The notes under the pieces: generated by a model
Told to the model about the DNA's origin: nothing
Databases searched by the model: none
The model's input: the letters and a program-made list of their open reading frames with translations, nothing else
Shown here: piece after piece, positions 1 to 6,226 of the stretch
Numbering within the stretch: position 1 is the first letter of the stretch
Layout of the letters: each line of letters starts with the position of its first letter
Position numbers and translations under genes: made by a program
Source of the DNA: Betaproteobacteria bacterium
Lineage (GTDB): Bacteria; Pseudomonadota; Gammaproteobacteria; Burkholderiales; Burkholderiaceae_C
Direction of reading: 5' to 3'
DNA: 11,565 nt
Assembly: GCA_947448675.1 (NCBI GenBank)
Contig: CANFOR010000074.1
Location: 1-11,565 of the forward strand

Positions 1-303
1 AGGCAAGAGCGTGATGGCGACTCTGGGGTGGGCGCTGCGCAACTCGGCCAGCAGCAGGGGCGGGTCTTCCCGCGCATGCTTGCCTACCCCTAGAAAAAGC
101 GGCAAAACCCTTATGGAATTTGCGTTGGCAGCTATTAAATTAGTAGCGGCAGTGGCCATGTCGGGCACGCACAGCTCCAGGTAGGCACAGGCCACCGGTG
201 TGCCCGGCGCGCGCTGGCGGATGCGCTCGGCCACGGCTTCCACCGGGGCGCGCCACAGGGGGTCACGCGAGCCGTGGGCGAACAAAATAATGCCTTGGGT
301 CAT
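1..303 (-). CDS. CbiX/SirB-family sirohydrochlorin chelatase, C-terminus cut by window edge
   Basis: The N-terminal 101 residues are present and the reading frame stays open to base 1. The protein starts MTQGIILFAHGSRDP. This is the CbiX/SirB pattern with the first metal-coordinating His at residue 10. A second family motif, PLFLGVGKHARED, places His76 where the short CbiX proteins have their second catalytic His. Members insert Co2+ or Fe2+ into sirohydrochlorin in the cytoplasm, for cobalamin or siroheme synthesis. Which metal is used here cannot be read from the sequence. The ATG lies 28 bases after the lptG stop on the same strand, so it is probably the third gene of an lptF-lptG transcript. 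Residues 52-62 are encoded by an AT-rich copy of a repeat also found in lptF, yet the spacing of the family motifs is not disturbed. The total length is unknown because of the truncation. Confidence 0.85.
   Translation of the reverse strand, partial: MTQGIILFAHGSRDPLWRAPVEAVAERIRQRAPGTPVACAYLELCVPDMATAATNLIAANANSIRVLPLFLGVGKHAREDPPLLLAELRSAHPRVAITLLP
120..148 (+). repeat. AT-rich imperfect palindromic repeat, copy A (inside cbiX-like gene)
   Basis: Bases 120-138 read TTGCGTTGGCAGCTATTAA and match the reverse complement of 1775-1793 in lptF exactly over 19 bases. The match continues after a few differences (TT.GTAG). The core GCTATTAAATTAGTAGC (132-148) is a near-perfect inverted repeat with one G-T pair. 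It is strikingly AT-rich against the surrounding GC-rich coding DNA. Here it lies antisense to the gene that contains it. Confidence 0.6.
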
Positions 304-331
304 ATCTCAAAAAGTTCTTGTTAAAGCGCCA

Positions 332-1474
332 TTAACGCCGCAATACCAGCCAACCAAAAGCCGCCAGCGAGGCAATGGAATACAGTAGACCGGGCACGCC
401 TGCGGCCACCCATGGCAGCCAATTGTTGAGGTTGCCAATGTAGCCAAAAACGTTGTTGAGCAAGAAAAAGCTGATGCCGATCATCACCCCGCCAAACACG
501 TAGTTGGTGATGTTGCCCGAGCGAAAGTGCAGGTAGGCAAAGGGCAGGGCCAGCACCACCATGACGATGCAGCTGAGCGGGTAAAAAACTTTTTTCCAAA
601 ACTCGATTTCATAGCGCTGCGAGGCCTGGCCATTGGCTTCGAGGTGTTGGATGTATTGGTACAAATCGACCGTGCGCATGCGCTCGGGTTTGAGCAGGGC
701 TACCGAGACCATCTCTAGTGAAATCTCCGTCGGCCAGCGGTAGTTGTCGAGCAGCACGCGGTTGATGCGGCTTTGGCTGTTGGCTGCTCGTGGCGTTTGC
801 CCCGCCGGCACTGCGGTCTGAAATTCGGTGCGGGTGGCTTTGTCGAGCACCCAGGCGTCCGCATTGTCCACCCGGCCGCGATCGGCTTGGGTGAGCGAAA
901 CCAAGAGCCCATTGGCGTCGAACTCAAAAATGCGAATACCTTGCATGCCCGTGACGGACAGCGCATTGACGTTCACTGCATAGCTGCCGTAGCGCTGCTT
1001 TTCTTTGAGCCAAGCGCCGGTGCGCCCAACCGTAATATTGCCTTGGTAACGCGCCTTGAGCAGCTGGGCTTGCAGGTCGGTGTAGGGGGCCAGGTAGTCG
1101 CCCACGGCAAAGGTCAGCAGCACAAAACCCAGGCCCAGGCCGAGCAGGGTTTGCAGCGCCCGGCCCGGCCCCAGGCCGCTGGTGCGCAGGATGGTGTACT
1201 CGGAGCTTTGCGCCAAACGCGCCATCACAAAGATGGTGCCGATCAAGGTGGTAATCGGCAGCAACTCGTACAAATGTGTGGGCATCACCAAAAAGACATA
1301 GCTAAAAACATGCTGCAATTGGTAGGTGTCTTCCAAGCGGCCGGTGCCGCTTTTGCCCAACCATTGCAGCTCGTCTACAAAGTCAAAAAAGAAAAACAAA
1401 GCCAAAAAAGCCGAGGTCACAAAACCCACCGCAGCCAGGGTTTCGAGGTAGATCAGGCGGCGTACGGTCTTCAT
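332..1474 (-). CDS. lptG: LPS export ABC transporter permease LptG
   Basis: This 380-residue protein has the LptF/LptG (YjgP/YjgQ) layout. Three N-terminal membrane segments lie at about 13-33, 59-87 and 105-126. A periplasmic jellyroll-like domain spans roughly 130-270. Three more membrane segments lie at about 295-316, 324-345 and 353-377. The cytoplasmic loop after segment 2 has the family pattern (MARLAQSSEYTILRTSG), where LptB is expected to dock. With LptF and an LptB dimer it forms the inner-membrane pump that pulls lipopolysaccharide out of the membrane towards LptC and LptA. The start is set by an ATGA overlap with the lptF stop (1471-1474), which suggests translational coupling. The length and the order F then G are usual for proteobacteria. 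The LptG assignment rests on position downstream of lptF and on sequence feel, and is secure at family level. Confidence 0.93.
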   Translation of the reverse strand: MKTVRRLIYLETLAAVGFVTSAFLALFFFFDFVDELQWLGKSGTGRLEDTYQLQHVFSYVFLVMPTHLYELLPITTLIGTIFVMARLAQSSEYTILRTSGLGPGRALQTLLGLGLGFVLLTFAVGDYLAPYTDLQAQLLKARYQGNITVGRTGAWLKEKQRYGSYAVNVNALSVTGMQGIRIFEFDANGLLVSLTQADRGRVDNADAWVLDKATRTEFQTAVPAGQTPRAANSQSRINRVLLDNYRWPTEISLEMVSVALLKPERMRTVDLYQYIQHLEANGQASQRYEIEFWKKVFYPLSCIVMVVLALPFAYLHFRSGNITNYVFGGVMIGISFFLLNNVFGYIGNLNNWLPWVAAGVPGLLYSIASLAAFGWLVLRR

Positions 1475-2604
1475 GCGCGCGGCCTGCTCGGTTTGGCTTC
1501 ACGGGGCACGGCGCTGGCAAAACTGGCACGCAGGGCACCGCGTAGGGTCCAGTTCAGGTGGCGTTTGTACAGCCAGCCCATGCCCAGTACAAACGCGCCA
1601 AGGTGCAAGGTCAGCATGTAGCGGGTAAAGCTAATTTGCCCTGAGCCGATCCAACTTTGCCCCAGGTTGAGCAGGTTGTAGTAAAAAATAAAAGCGAACA
1701 GTGCAAAAGCCAGGTTGGTGCTGCGCCCCGAGCGGGGGTTAACGCTCGACACGGCCAGTGCCAATACTACAAAATTAATAGCTGCCAACGCAAGTCCCAT
1801 GCGCCACGCCAGCTCACCTTGGTTAACTCGGGTGGGTTGGCGCAGCAGCGTCAAGCTGGGCTTGAAGCGCACTGGCAGGGCAGCTTGGTCGCCTTGGCTT
1901 TGCTGGCTCATGTCGGTGCCGTACTCGGCAAATTCGCTGATGCGCAGGCTGCCTTGGCCTGTGGCTTGTTCTAAGCGCTGGCCGTTGCGGAGCATTAAAA
2001 AGCGGTCGCCGTTGAGGCTCTCAATGCTGCCATTGCGGGCCGAGGTGATGGAGTCTTTGCTGTTGTCGTTGGCGGCTATAAACACGTTTTTGCCCAGCAT
2101 GCCTTCGACCGATTCTTTGTCGACAAAAAACACCCGGGTGCCGCCCGCCGATTCTTGAAACTGACCGGGCACCACGCGCTCTAGGTCGCCACGCCGCTCA
2201 AAGCGTTCGCGCAGGTCTTGCACCTGCTGGTTGGACCAGGGCCACACCACCAGCGAAAGCAGGGCCACGCTGAGCAAGATCGGCCAGGCAAAGCGAAAGA
2301 TCGGCCCCAAAAAGGCCAGCAGGCCGCGCCCGCTGGAGAACCAAATGGCCATCTCGCTGTCGCGGTACATGCGCGAGAGGCAGGCCACGATGGCAATAAA
2401 AAGCGACAGCGCCAAGAGTGTAGGCAATTGCCCCAGCACCGAGTAGCCGATCACCAGCAGCACGTCGGCCGAGGCCACATTGCCGCGCGAGGCCAGGCCC
2501 AGCGAGCGAATCAGCAGCATGGTCAGCACAATGGTCGAGAGCACCACCAGGGTGGCACCAAAACTACGCGACAACTCTTTGCGAAGGGAAGAATGGAATA
2601 ACAT
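1471..2604 (-). CDS. lptF: LPS export ABC transporter permease LptF
   Basis: This 377-residue membrane protein is the partner of LptG in the LptB2FG lipopolysaccharide-export transporter. Predicted membrane segments lie at about 15-36, 47-78, 97-121, 265-287, 297-316 and 327-346. A periplasmic domain lies between segments 3 and 4. Family-typical stretches are the start (MLFHSSLRKEL) and the cytoplasmic coupling region after segment 2 (SRMYRDSEMAIWFSSG). The tail after about residue 350 is basic and probably cytoplasmic. The start at 2604 fits the usual LptF N-terminus, but the bases upstream (AAAACCCC) hold no clear ribosome-binding site. It is the first gene of the minus-strand cluster lptF-lptG-cbiX-like. 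The AT-rich repeat copy B encodes residues 271-278 and following, in the fourth membrane segment, without breaking the frame or the hydrophobic pattern. Confidence 0.93.
   Translation of the reverse strand: MLFHSSLRKELSRSFGATLVVLSTIVLTMLLIRSLGLASRGNVASADVLLVIGYSVLGQLPTLLALSLFIAIVACLSRMYRDSEMAIWFSSGRGLLAFLGPIFRFAWPILLSVALLSLVVWPWSNQQVQDLRERFERRGDLERVVPGQFQESAGGTRVFFVDKESVEGMLGKNVFIAANDNSKDSITSARNGSIESLNGDRFLMLRNGQRLEQATGQGSLRISEFAEYGTDMSQQSQGDQAALPVRFKPSLTLLRQPTRVNQGELAWRMGLALAAINFVVLALAVSSVNPRSGRSTNLAFALFAFIFYYNLLNLGQSWIGSGQISFTRYMLTLHLGAFVLGMGWLYKRHLNWTLRGALRASFASAVPREAKPSRPRA
1765..1793 (-). repeat. AT-rich imperfect palindromic repeat, copy B (inside lptF)
   Basis: Read on the minus strand, bases 1793-1775 are TTGCGTTGGCAGCTATTAA, identical to 120-138. 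The following bases (TTTTGTAG) resemble copy A (ATTAGTAG). The core is an imperfect inverted repeat. It is sense-oriented in lptF and encodes LALAAIN-FVV in a membrane segment. A 19-base exact match is not expected by chance in a window of this size, where the rough expectation is below one in a thousand. Confidence 0.6.
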
Positions 2605-2647
2605 GGGGTTTTAACGGCGCGCACACGCTTGGCAACAGGCTCCAATT
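2605..2647. promoter_or_regulatory. 43-base divergent spacer between lptF and pepA
   Basis: Only 43 bases separate the two divergent start codons, so the promoters must overlap each other or the opposite gene's first codons. For lptF a weak candidate is TTGCCA with GTTAAA about 15 bases on (minus strand), which is below usual spacing. For pepA only a weak AGG (2637-2639) sits 8 bases before the ATG. I cannot place either promoter with confidence. Confidence 0.35.
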
Positions 2648-4207
2648 ATGAACTTTCAACTCCAGACCCTCGACTTCAAAGCCTGTTGCACGGAAAAGGC
2701 CGATGCCCTGATCGTACTGCTACCCAGCACCGAGTTATTGGGCAAGGACGCACTGTCGACTTTGGCGCGTACTGCACTGGCCGAGGGCGACCTCGCCGCC
2801 AAGCCGGGCAAAGCCCTGGTCTGCTACCGGCCCGAGGGCATTGCCGCACGCCGTGTGGTCTTGGCCCACGTCGGCAGTGCTGCTGCGCGGGACGTGAAAA
2901 CCGCGCTGCTCGCCGCAATGGCCCTGCTCAAAGACGCCAAGGCCGAGCATCTGCTGGTCTGCCTCTCGGGTTTGGGCGATGCGCAAAACGCGGTGCTGGC
3001 CACCGCGGTGCAAGCAGTGTCGCAAGCGGGCTACCACTACCACGCCACCAAGAGCAAAGCGCCCGAGCACCGCCTGACCAAGGTGCGCATGGGCGTGAGC
3101 GATGCGGCCGCTTGCCAAGCTGCCTTCGCCCTGGGTTGCGCGGCCGCTGCAGGCATTGCGCTGGCCCGCGAATGGGGCAACCGCCCGGCCAACCACGCCA
3201 CGCCCACCATGCTGGGCGATGCTGCCAAGGCGCTCGCCCGTCTGCCATTGCCCAAGGGCGCCAAGGTGATTGATTGCAAAGTGCTGGGCCCCAAAGAAGT
3301 GGCCAAGCTGGGCATGGGCTCCTTCATGGCCGTGGCCCAGGGTTCACCAGAGCCGCTGCGTTTTATCGTCTTGCACTACCAGGGTGGCGCTGCCAAAGAC
3401 GCGCCCGTGGTGTTGGTTGGCAAGGGCATTACGTTTGACACGGGCGGCATCTCGATCAAACCCGCCGCCGAGATGGACGAGATGAAGTTCGACATGTGCG
3501 GCGCGGCCAGTGTGCTGGGTACCTTCCGCGCGGTGGCCGAGCTGCAACCGGCCATCAACCTGGTGGGTTTGATTCCCAGCTGCGAGAACATGCCCGATGG
3601 CCGCGCCCTCAAGCCCGGTGACGTGGTCACCAGCATGAGCGGGCAAACCATTGAAGTGCTCAACACCGATGCCGAAGGCCGCTTGATTTTGTGCGACGCG
3701 CTGAGCTATGCCGAGCGCTTTAAGCCGCGCGCGGTGATTGACATCGCCACCCTGACCGGCGCTTGCGTAGTGGCCCTGGGCGGTGTGCGCAGCGGCCTGT
3801 TTGCCAGCGACGACATGCTGGCGGGCAGCCTGGAGCGCGCGGGCGATGCAGCGCTCGACCTGTGTTGGCGCATGCCCCTCGACGAAGACTATGCCGAAGC
3901 GCTGAAAAGCAATTTTGCCGACGTGGCCAATGTGGGCGGCCGCGCTGGGGGCGCTATTACGGCGGCTAAATTTTTGCAGCGCTTTGCAGGTAGTTTTGCC
4001 TGGGCGCACTTGGACATTGCAGGCACTGCCTGGAAGAGCGGCGCGGCCAAAGGCTCGACCGGGCGGCCCGTCGGGTTGCTCTTGCATTACGTGCTCGATC
4101 AGGCTGCAAGCCGCACAGATACTGCGTTGACAGCTCCTAAAAAAGTAGCGAGCGAAAAATCAGGTGCAAAATCCAATGCCAAGCTGGTTAAAAATAAAAA
4201 AGCCTAA
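2648..4207 (+). CDS. pepA: Leucyl aminopeptidase PepA (M17 family)
   Basis: This 519-residue M17 aminopeptidase removes N-terminal residues, preferably Leu, from peptides in the cytoplasm. It normally forms a hexamer with two metal ions per subunit. The signature NTDAEGRL is at 339-346. Comparison with E. coli PepA places the metal ligands and catalytic residues at Lys259, Asp264, Lys271, Asp282, Asp341, Glu343 and Arg345, all with the expected spacing. The N-terminal macro-like domain spans roughly 1-165 and the catalytic domain 175-486. After the usual family end (STGRPVGLLLHYVLDQA, to about 487) a Lys/Ala/Ser-rich tail of about 32 residues follows. It is encoded by AT-richer DNA containing repeat copy C. 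The start MNFQLQTLDF fits the family. pepA next to holC and divergent from lptF is a common betaproteobacterial order. E. coli PepA also binds DNA at recombination sites; nothing here shows whether this one does. Confidence 0.96.
   Translation: MNFQLQTLDFKACCTEKADALIVLLPSTELLGKDALSTLARTALAEGDLAAKPGKALVCYRPEGIAARRVVLAHVGSAAARDVKTALLAAMALLKDAKAEHLLVCLSGLGDAQNAVLATAVQAVSQAGYHYHATKSKAPEHRLTKVRMGVSDAAACQAAFALGCAAAAGIALAREWGNRPANHATPTMLGDAAKALARLPLPKGAKVIDCKVLGPKEVAKLGMGSFMAVAQGSPEPLRFIVLHYQGGAAKDAPVVLVGKGITFDTGGISIKPAAEMDEMKFDMCGAASVLGTFRAVAELQPAINLVGLIPSCENMPDGRALKPGDVVTSMSGQTIEVLNTDAEGRLILCDALSYAERFKPRAVIDIATLTGACVVALGGVRSGLFASDDMLAGSLERAGDAALDLCWRMPLDEDYAEALKSNFADVANVGGRAGGAITAAKFLQRFAGSFAWAHLDIAGTAWKSGAAKGSTGRPVGLLLHYVLDQAASRTDTALTAPKKVASEKSGAKSNAKLVKNKKA
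4122..4150 (+). repeat. AT-rich repeat, diverged copy C (in pepA tail)
   Basis: The stretch CTGCGTTGACAGCTCCTAAA followed by AAAGTAGCG matches copy A at about 23 of 29 positions, including both ends of the palindrome (AGCT and GTAGC). It encodes the start of the non-family C-terminal tail of PepA (ALTAPKKVAS), in the same reading frame relative to the repeat as copy B in lptF. It is more diverged than copies A and B. Confidence 0.45.
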
Positions 4208-4245
4208 AGCCACGCGGCTGCCGCTTGCAAGATGATCGGGGCAAC

Positions 4246-4683
4246 ATGACCGAAATTAGCTTTCACCTCAACGCGCCCGAGCCGCTGGCCTACGTGTGCC
4301 GCCTGGTGCGCAAGGCCTTGGGCAGCGGAGCCAAGCTGGTGCTCACCGGCCCGGCCAGCACCCTGGCCAGACTCGACCAAGCGCTATGGACTTTTTCTGT
4401 GCTCGACTTTGTGCCGCATTGCTTTGCCGACGCGCCCGCCCAGATGCTGCAGGCCAGCCCCGTGGTCTTGGTTGAGGCGCAGAATTTAGGCGCAGCTGCC
4501 TTGCCGCACCACCAAGTGCTGGTGAATGTGGGCACCGAGCTGCCTGCGGGCTTTGAAAGTTTTGAGCGATTGATCGAAGTGGTGGCGGCACCCGATGTGG
4601 TGCCCGCACGCCAGCGCTGGAAGCACTACACCCAGCGCGGCTATGCACCCCAAAAACACGAAGTGGCCGCGGTTGCGAACTAA
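4246..4683 (+). CDS. holC: DNA polymerase III chi subunit HolC
   Basis: The protein is 145 residues, against 147 in E. coli HolC. Chi is part of the clamp-loader assembly of the replicative polymerase. It contacts the C-terminal tip of single-stranded DNA-binding protein, helping primer hand-off and holding the holoenzyme at the fork. Family features seen are the N-terminal FHLN followed by a Rossmann-like fold, the LDQALWTF..DFVPHCF segment around 43-60, and the C-terminal RWKHYTQRGYAP at 124-135. The ATG at 4246 is preferred. An upstream in-frame TTG at 4225 would add seven residues with no family support. The ribosome-binding site is weak (CGGGG just upstream). It follows pepA by 38 bases and is probably co-transcribed with it; no terminator lies between them. 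In many relatives valS comes next, but here a transport gene follows. Confidence 0.92.
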   Translation: MTEISFHLNAPEPLAYVCRLVRKALGSGAKLVLTGPASTLARLDQALWTFSVLDFVPHCFADAPAQMLQASPVVLVEAQNLGAAALPHHQVLVNVGTELPAGFESFERLIEVVAAPDVVPARQRWKHYTQRGYAPQKHEVAAVAN

Positions 4684-4790
4684 GCGTGTTCCCTATAGGG
4701 CTGGCGCAAAAATTGCGGTATCTTCGGAGGTCTTGAGATCGTTTTTTTTCAAGCCTTGATTTTTCCTAACCCGTTCTTATTGGAGCTCGT
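4684..4790 (+). promoter_or_regulatory. holC-livK spacer with candidate promoter and ribosome-binding site
   Basis: A GGAG at 4782-4785 lies five bases before the livK ATG and supports that start. A weak sigma70-like pair is TTGAGA (4733-4738), a 17-base spacer, then TTGATT (4756-4761), matching the -10 consensus at only three positions. The spacer holds eight T in a row (4742-4749). A short inverted repeat CGCAA-AAA-TTGCG is at 4705-4717. No clear intrinsic terminator for holC is visible, so read-through into livK is possible. Confidence 0.35.
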
Positions 4791-5921
4791 ATGCAAATGA
4801 AGTTAAAACTGACCGTGGCTGCTGCCGTGGCAATGCTCGGTGGCTTGGCCGCCGCGCAAGATATGGTCGTCAAAATTGGCCACGTCGGCCCCATCTCGGG
4901 CGCGCAAGCCTCCTATGGCAAAGACAATGAAAACGGCGCCCGCATGGCCATCGATGACCTGAACGCTGCAGGCGTGGTGATCGGCGGCAAAAAGGTCAAA
5001 CTCGAATTGGTGGCTGAAGATGACGCTGCCGACCCCAAACAAGGCGCTGCTGCCGCACAAAAATTGTGCGACGCTAAGGTCGCTGGCGTGGCCGGTCACT
5101 TGAACTCGGGCACCACCATCCCTGCTTCCAAAATTTACAACGACTGTGGCATTCCCCACATCACCCCATCGGCCACCAACCCCAACCTCACCAAGCCTGG
5201 CTACAAGACCACCTACCGTCTGCTGGCCAATGACAACGCCCTGGGCGCTGGCCTGGCTTTCTATGCAGCTGACGGCCTCAAGCTCAAGACGGTTGCCATC
5301 ATTGACGACCGCACCGCCTATGGCCAAGGCGTGGCCGAAGTGTTCAAAAACACCGCCAAGCAAAAGGGCATGACCGTTGTGGACGAGCAGTACACCACCG
5401 ACAAGTCCACCGACTTCATGGCCATCTTGACCGCCATCAAGGCCAAGAACCCCGATGCCATTTTCTTCGGTGGCATGGACCCCCAAGCTGGCCCGATGCT
5501 GCGCCAAATGGAACAACTGGGCCTGACCCGCCAGAAGTACTTCGGCGGCGACGGCATCTGCACCATGGACCTGATCAAGCAATCTGGCGGTGCCAAGACG
5601 CTAGACAACGTGGTCTGCGCTGAAGGCGGCGCTTCGCTGGAGAAAATGCCTACTGGCAAGGCCTGGAAAGCCCGTTACGACGCTAAATTCCCTGGACAGT
5701 TCCAGGTTTACAGCCCCTACGTCTATGACGCCGTGTTTGTGTTGGTAGAGGCCATGAAAGCCGCTGGCAGCGCCGACCCCAAGGTCTACACCCCCTTCAT
5801 TGGCAAAACCAATTTCAAAGGCGTGACCACCACGGTTCAGTTTGAAAGCAATGGCGAGTTGAAGAACCCCGCTATGACCCTGTACACCTACAAGGGCGAC
5901 AAAAAGAATGCTTTGAACTAA
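4791..5921 (+). CDS. livK: Branched-chain amino acid-type ABC transporter substrate-binding protein (LivK/LivJ family)
   Basis: This 376-residue secreted protein is the periplasmic binding component that hands a ligand to a LivHMGF-type ABC importer. A Sec signal peptide covers about residues 1-22: basic start, hydrophobic AAAVAMLGGLAAA, likely cleavage before or after Gln23. The mature part is a type I periplasmic binding fold. Recognisable family stretches are KIGHVGPISGAQASYGKD (28-45), GHLNSGTTIPAS (102-113) with the ligand-contacting Ser/Thr loop, and PSATNPNLT (126-134). Cysteines 93/119 and 257/276 could form disulfides. The ATG at 4791 has a good GGAG; the ATG at 4797 is an alternative. 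No permease or ATPase gene is next to it, so it is an orphan binding protein that presumably uses a transporter encoded elsewhere. Branched-chain amino acids are the family default. Amides, aromatic acids or other small ligands are possible. Confidence 0.88.
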   Translation: MQMKLKLTVAAAVAMLGGLAAAQDMVVKIGHVGPISGAQASYGKDNENGARMAIDDLNAAGVVIGGKKVKLELVAEDDAADPKQGAAAAQKLCDAKVAGVAGHLNSGTTIPASKIYNDCGIPHITPSATNPNLTKPGYKTTYRLLANDNALGAGLAFYAADGLKLKTVAIIDDRTAYGQGVAEVFKNTAKQKGMTVVDEQYTTDKSTDFMAILTAIKAKNPDAIFFGGMDPQAGPMLRQMEQLGLTRQKYFGGDGICTMDLIKQSGGAKTLDNVVCAEGGASLEKMPTGKAWKARYDAKFPGQFQVYSPYVYDAVFVLVEAMKAAGSADPKVYTPFIGKTNFKGVTTTVQFESNGELKNPAMTLYTYKGDKKNALN

Positions 5922-5937
5922 GCTTCAGCGCAAACCC

Positions 5938-5965
5938 AAAAAGCCACCGCGAGGTGGCTTTTTTT
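5938..5965 (+). terminator. Rho-independent terminator after livK, probably bidirectional
   Basis: An eight-base-pair stem AAGCCACC (5941-5948) and GGTGGCTT (5953-5960) with a GCGA loop is followed by more T (T run 5959-5965 broken only at its end). It lies 16 bases after the livK stop. The A run just before the stem gives a T run on the other strand, so it can also stop transcription of the small minus-strand ORF ending at 5983. Confidence 0.9.
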
Positions 5966-5982
5966 ATGGCCTAAAGAAGGTC

Positions 5983-6144
5983 TTAGCAAAACATCAAAGC
6001 CAGCCAAGCCGGGTCGTCGATGAAATTGATCAGCACAAAAATGCCCACGCGGTAGGCCCATATTTCTGCGCGGTTTTTGAGTGGAGTCCATTCCATGGGC
6101 TCTATTATCGTATGAAGTGAATTGGCCGTTTGAGCAGTATCCAT
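5983..6144 (-). CDS. Possible small hydrophobic protein, 53 residues, unrecognised
   Basis: An open frame of 53 codons plus TAA lies between the hppA terminator and the livK terminator. I do not recognise its family. The C-terminal half looks protein-like: a polar, charged stretch (TPLKNRAEIWAYR) followed by a hydrophobic segment (VGIFVLINFIDDPAWLALMF, about 33-52) that could sit in or on the membrane, although two Asp residues lie in its middle. Two starts are possible: the ATG at 6144, or the ATG at 6096, which gives 37 residues beginning MEWTPLKN. The second has a weak AGAG upstream and retains all of the protein-like part. Its stop lies 18 bases from the livK terminator, which can end its transcript. 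It is too short to be sure from coding statistics, and it may be an unannotated small gene or chance. Confidence 0.45.
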   Translation of the reverse strand: MDTAQTANSLHTIIEPMEWTPLKNRAEIWAYRVGIFVLINFIDDPAWLALMFC

Positions 6145-6152
6145 GCGCGTTT

Positions 6153-6175
6153 CAAGCTATAAATTTAATAGTGTG
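6153..6175. repeat. AT-rich repeat, copy D (intergenic)
   Basis: The stretch CAAGCTATAAATTTAATAGT shares the palindromic core of copies A-C (AGCTAT..A.TTA.TAG) and lies in the spacer between the hppA terminator and the small ORF. It is an imperfect inverted repeat. The flanks differ from those of the other copies, so membership of the same family is less certain. Confidence 0.4.
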
Positions 6176-6184
6176 CAAGCGCAA
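6156..6184 (-). promoter_or_regulatory. Candidate promoter for the small minus-strand ORF
   Basis: On the minus strand TTGCGC (6184-6179), a 17-base spacer and TATAGC (6161-6156) resemble a sigma70 promoter, with 3 of 6 and 4 of 6 consensus matches. The -10 lies within repeat copy D, and the -35 touches the T run of the hppA terminator. Transcription would start very close to the ATG at 6144, which would favour the internal ATG at 6096 as the start. Confidence 0.25.
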
Positions 6185-6208
6185 AAAAGCCCGCAGAACG
6201 CGGGCTTT
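6183..6208 (-). terminator. Rho-independent terminator after hppA
   Basis: On the minus strand a nine-base-pair stem AAAGCCCGC / GCGGGCTTT (6208-6200 and 6194-6186) with a GTTCT loop runs into a T run (complement of A6183-6188). It begins 18 bases after the hppA stop. On the plus strand only three T follow, so it is oriented for hppA. Confidence 0.9.
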
Positions 6209-6226
6209 CCCTGGGTTGGCAAGGTT

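Noticed and set aside
773..1621. Long plus-strand open frame (282 codons) opposite lptG and the end of lptF
   Set aside because: It is antisense to two well-supported membrane protein genes, its composition is low-complexity (Gln/Ala/Gly/His), and it has no recognisable motif. It is a GC-rich shadow frame.
2629..3273. Plus-strand frame of 214 codons overlapping the pepA start
   Set aside because: It is an Arg/Gly/Pro-rich out-of-frame reading of pepA with no motif.
3344..4087. Minus-strand open frame of 247 codons opposite pepA
   Set aside because: It is antisense to the conserved M17 catalytic domain; no motif.
4691..4700. Perfect palindrome CCCTATAGGG after holC
   Set aside because: Ten bases only, no T run, no known site; likely chance.
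4803..5582. Minus-strand open frame of 259 codons opposite livK
   Set aside because: It is antisense to a clear signal-peptide-bearing binding protein; its His/Val/Gly-rich composition is typical of a shadow.
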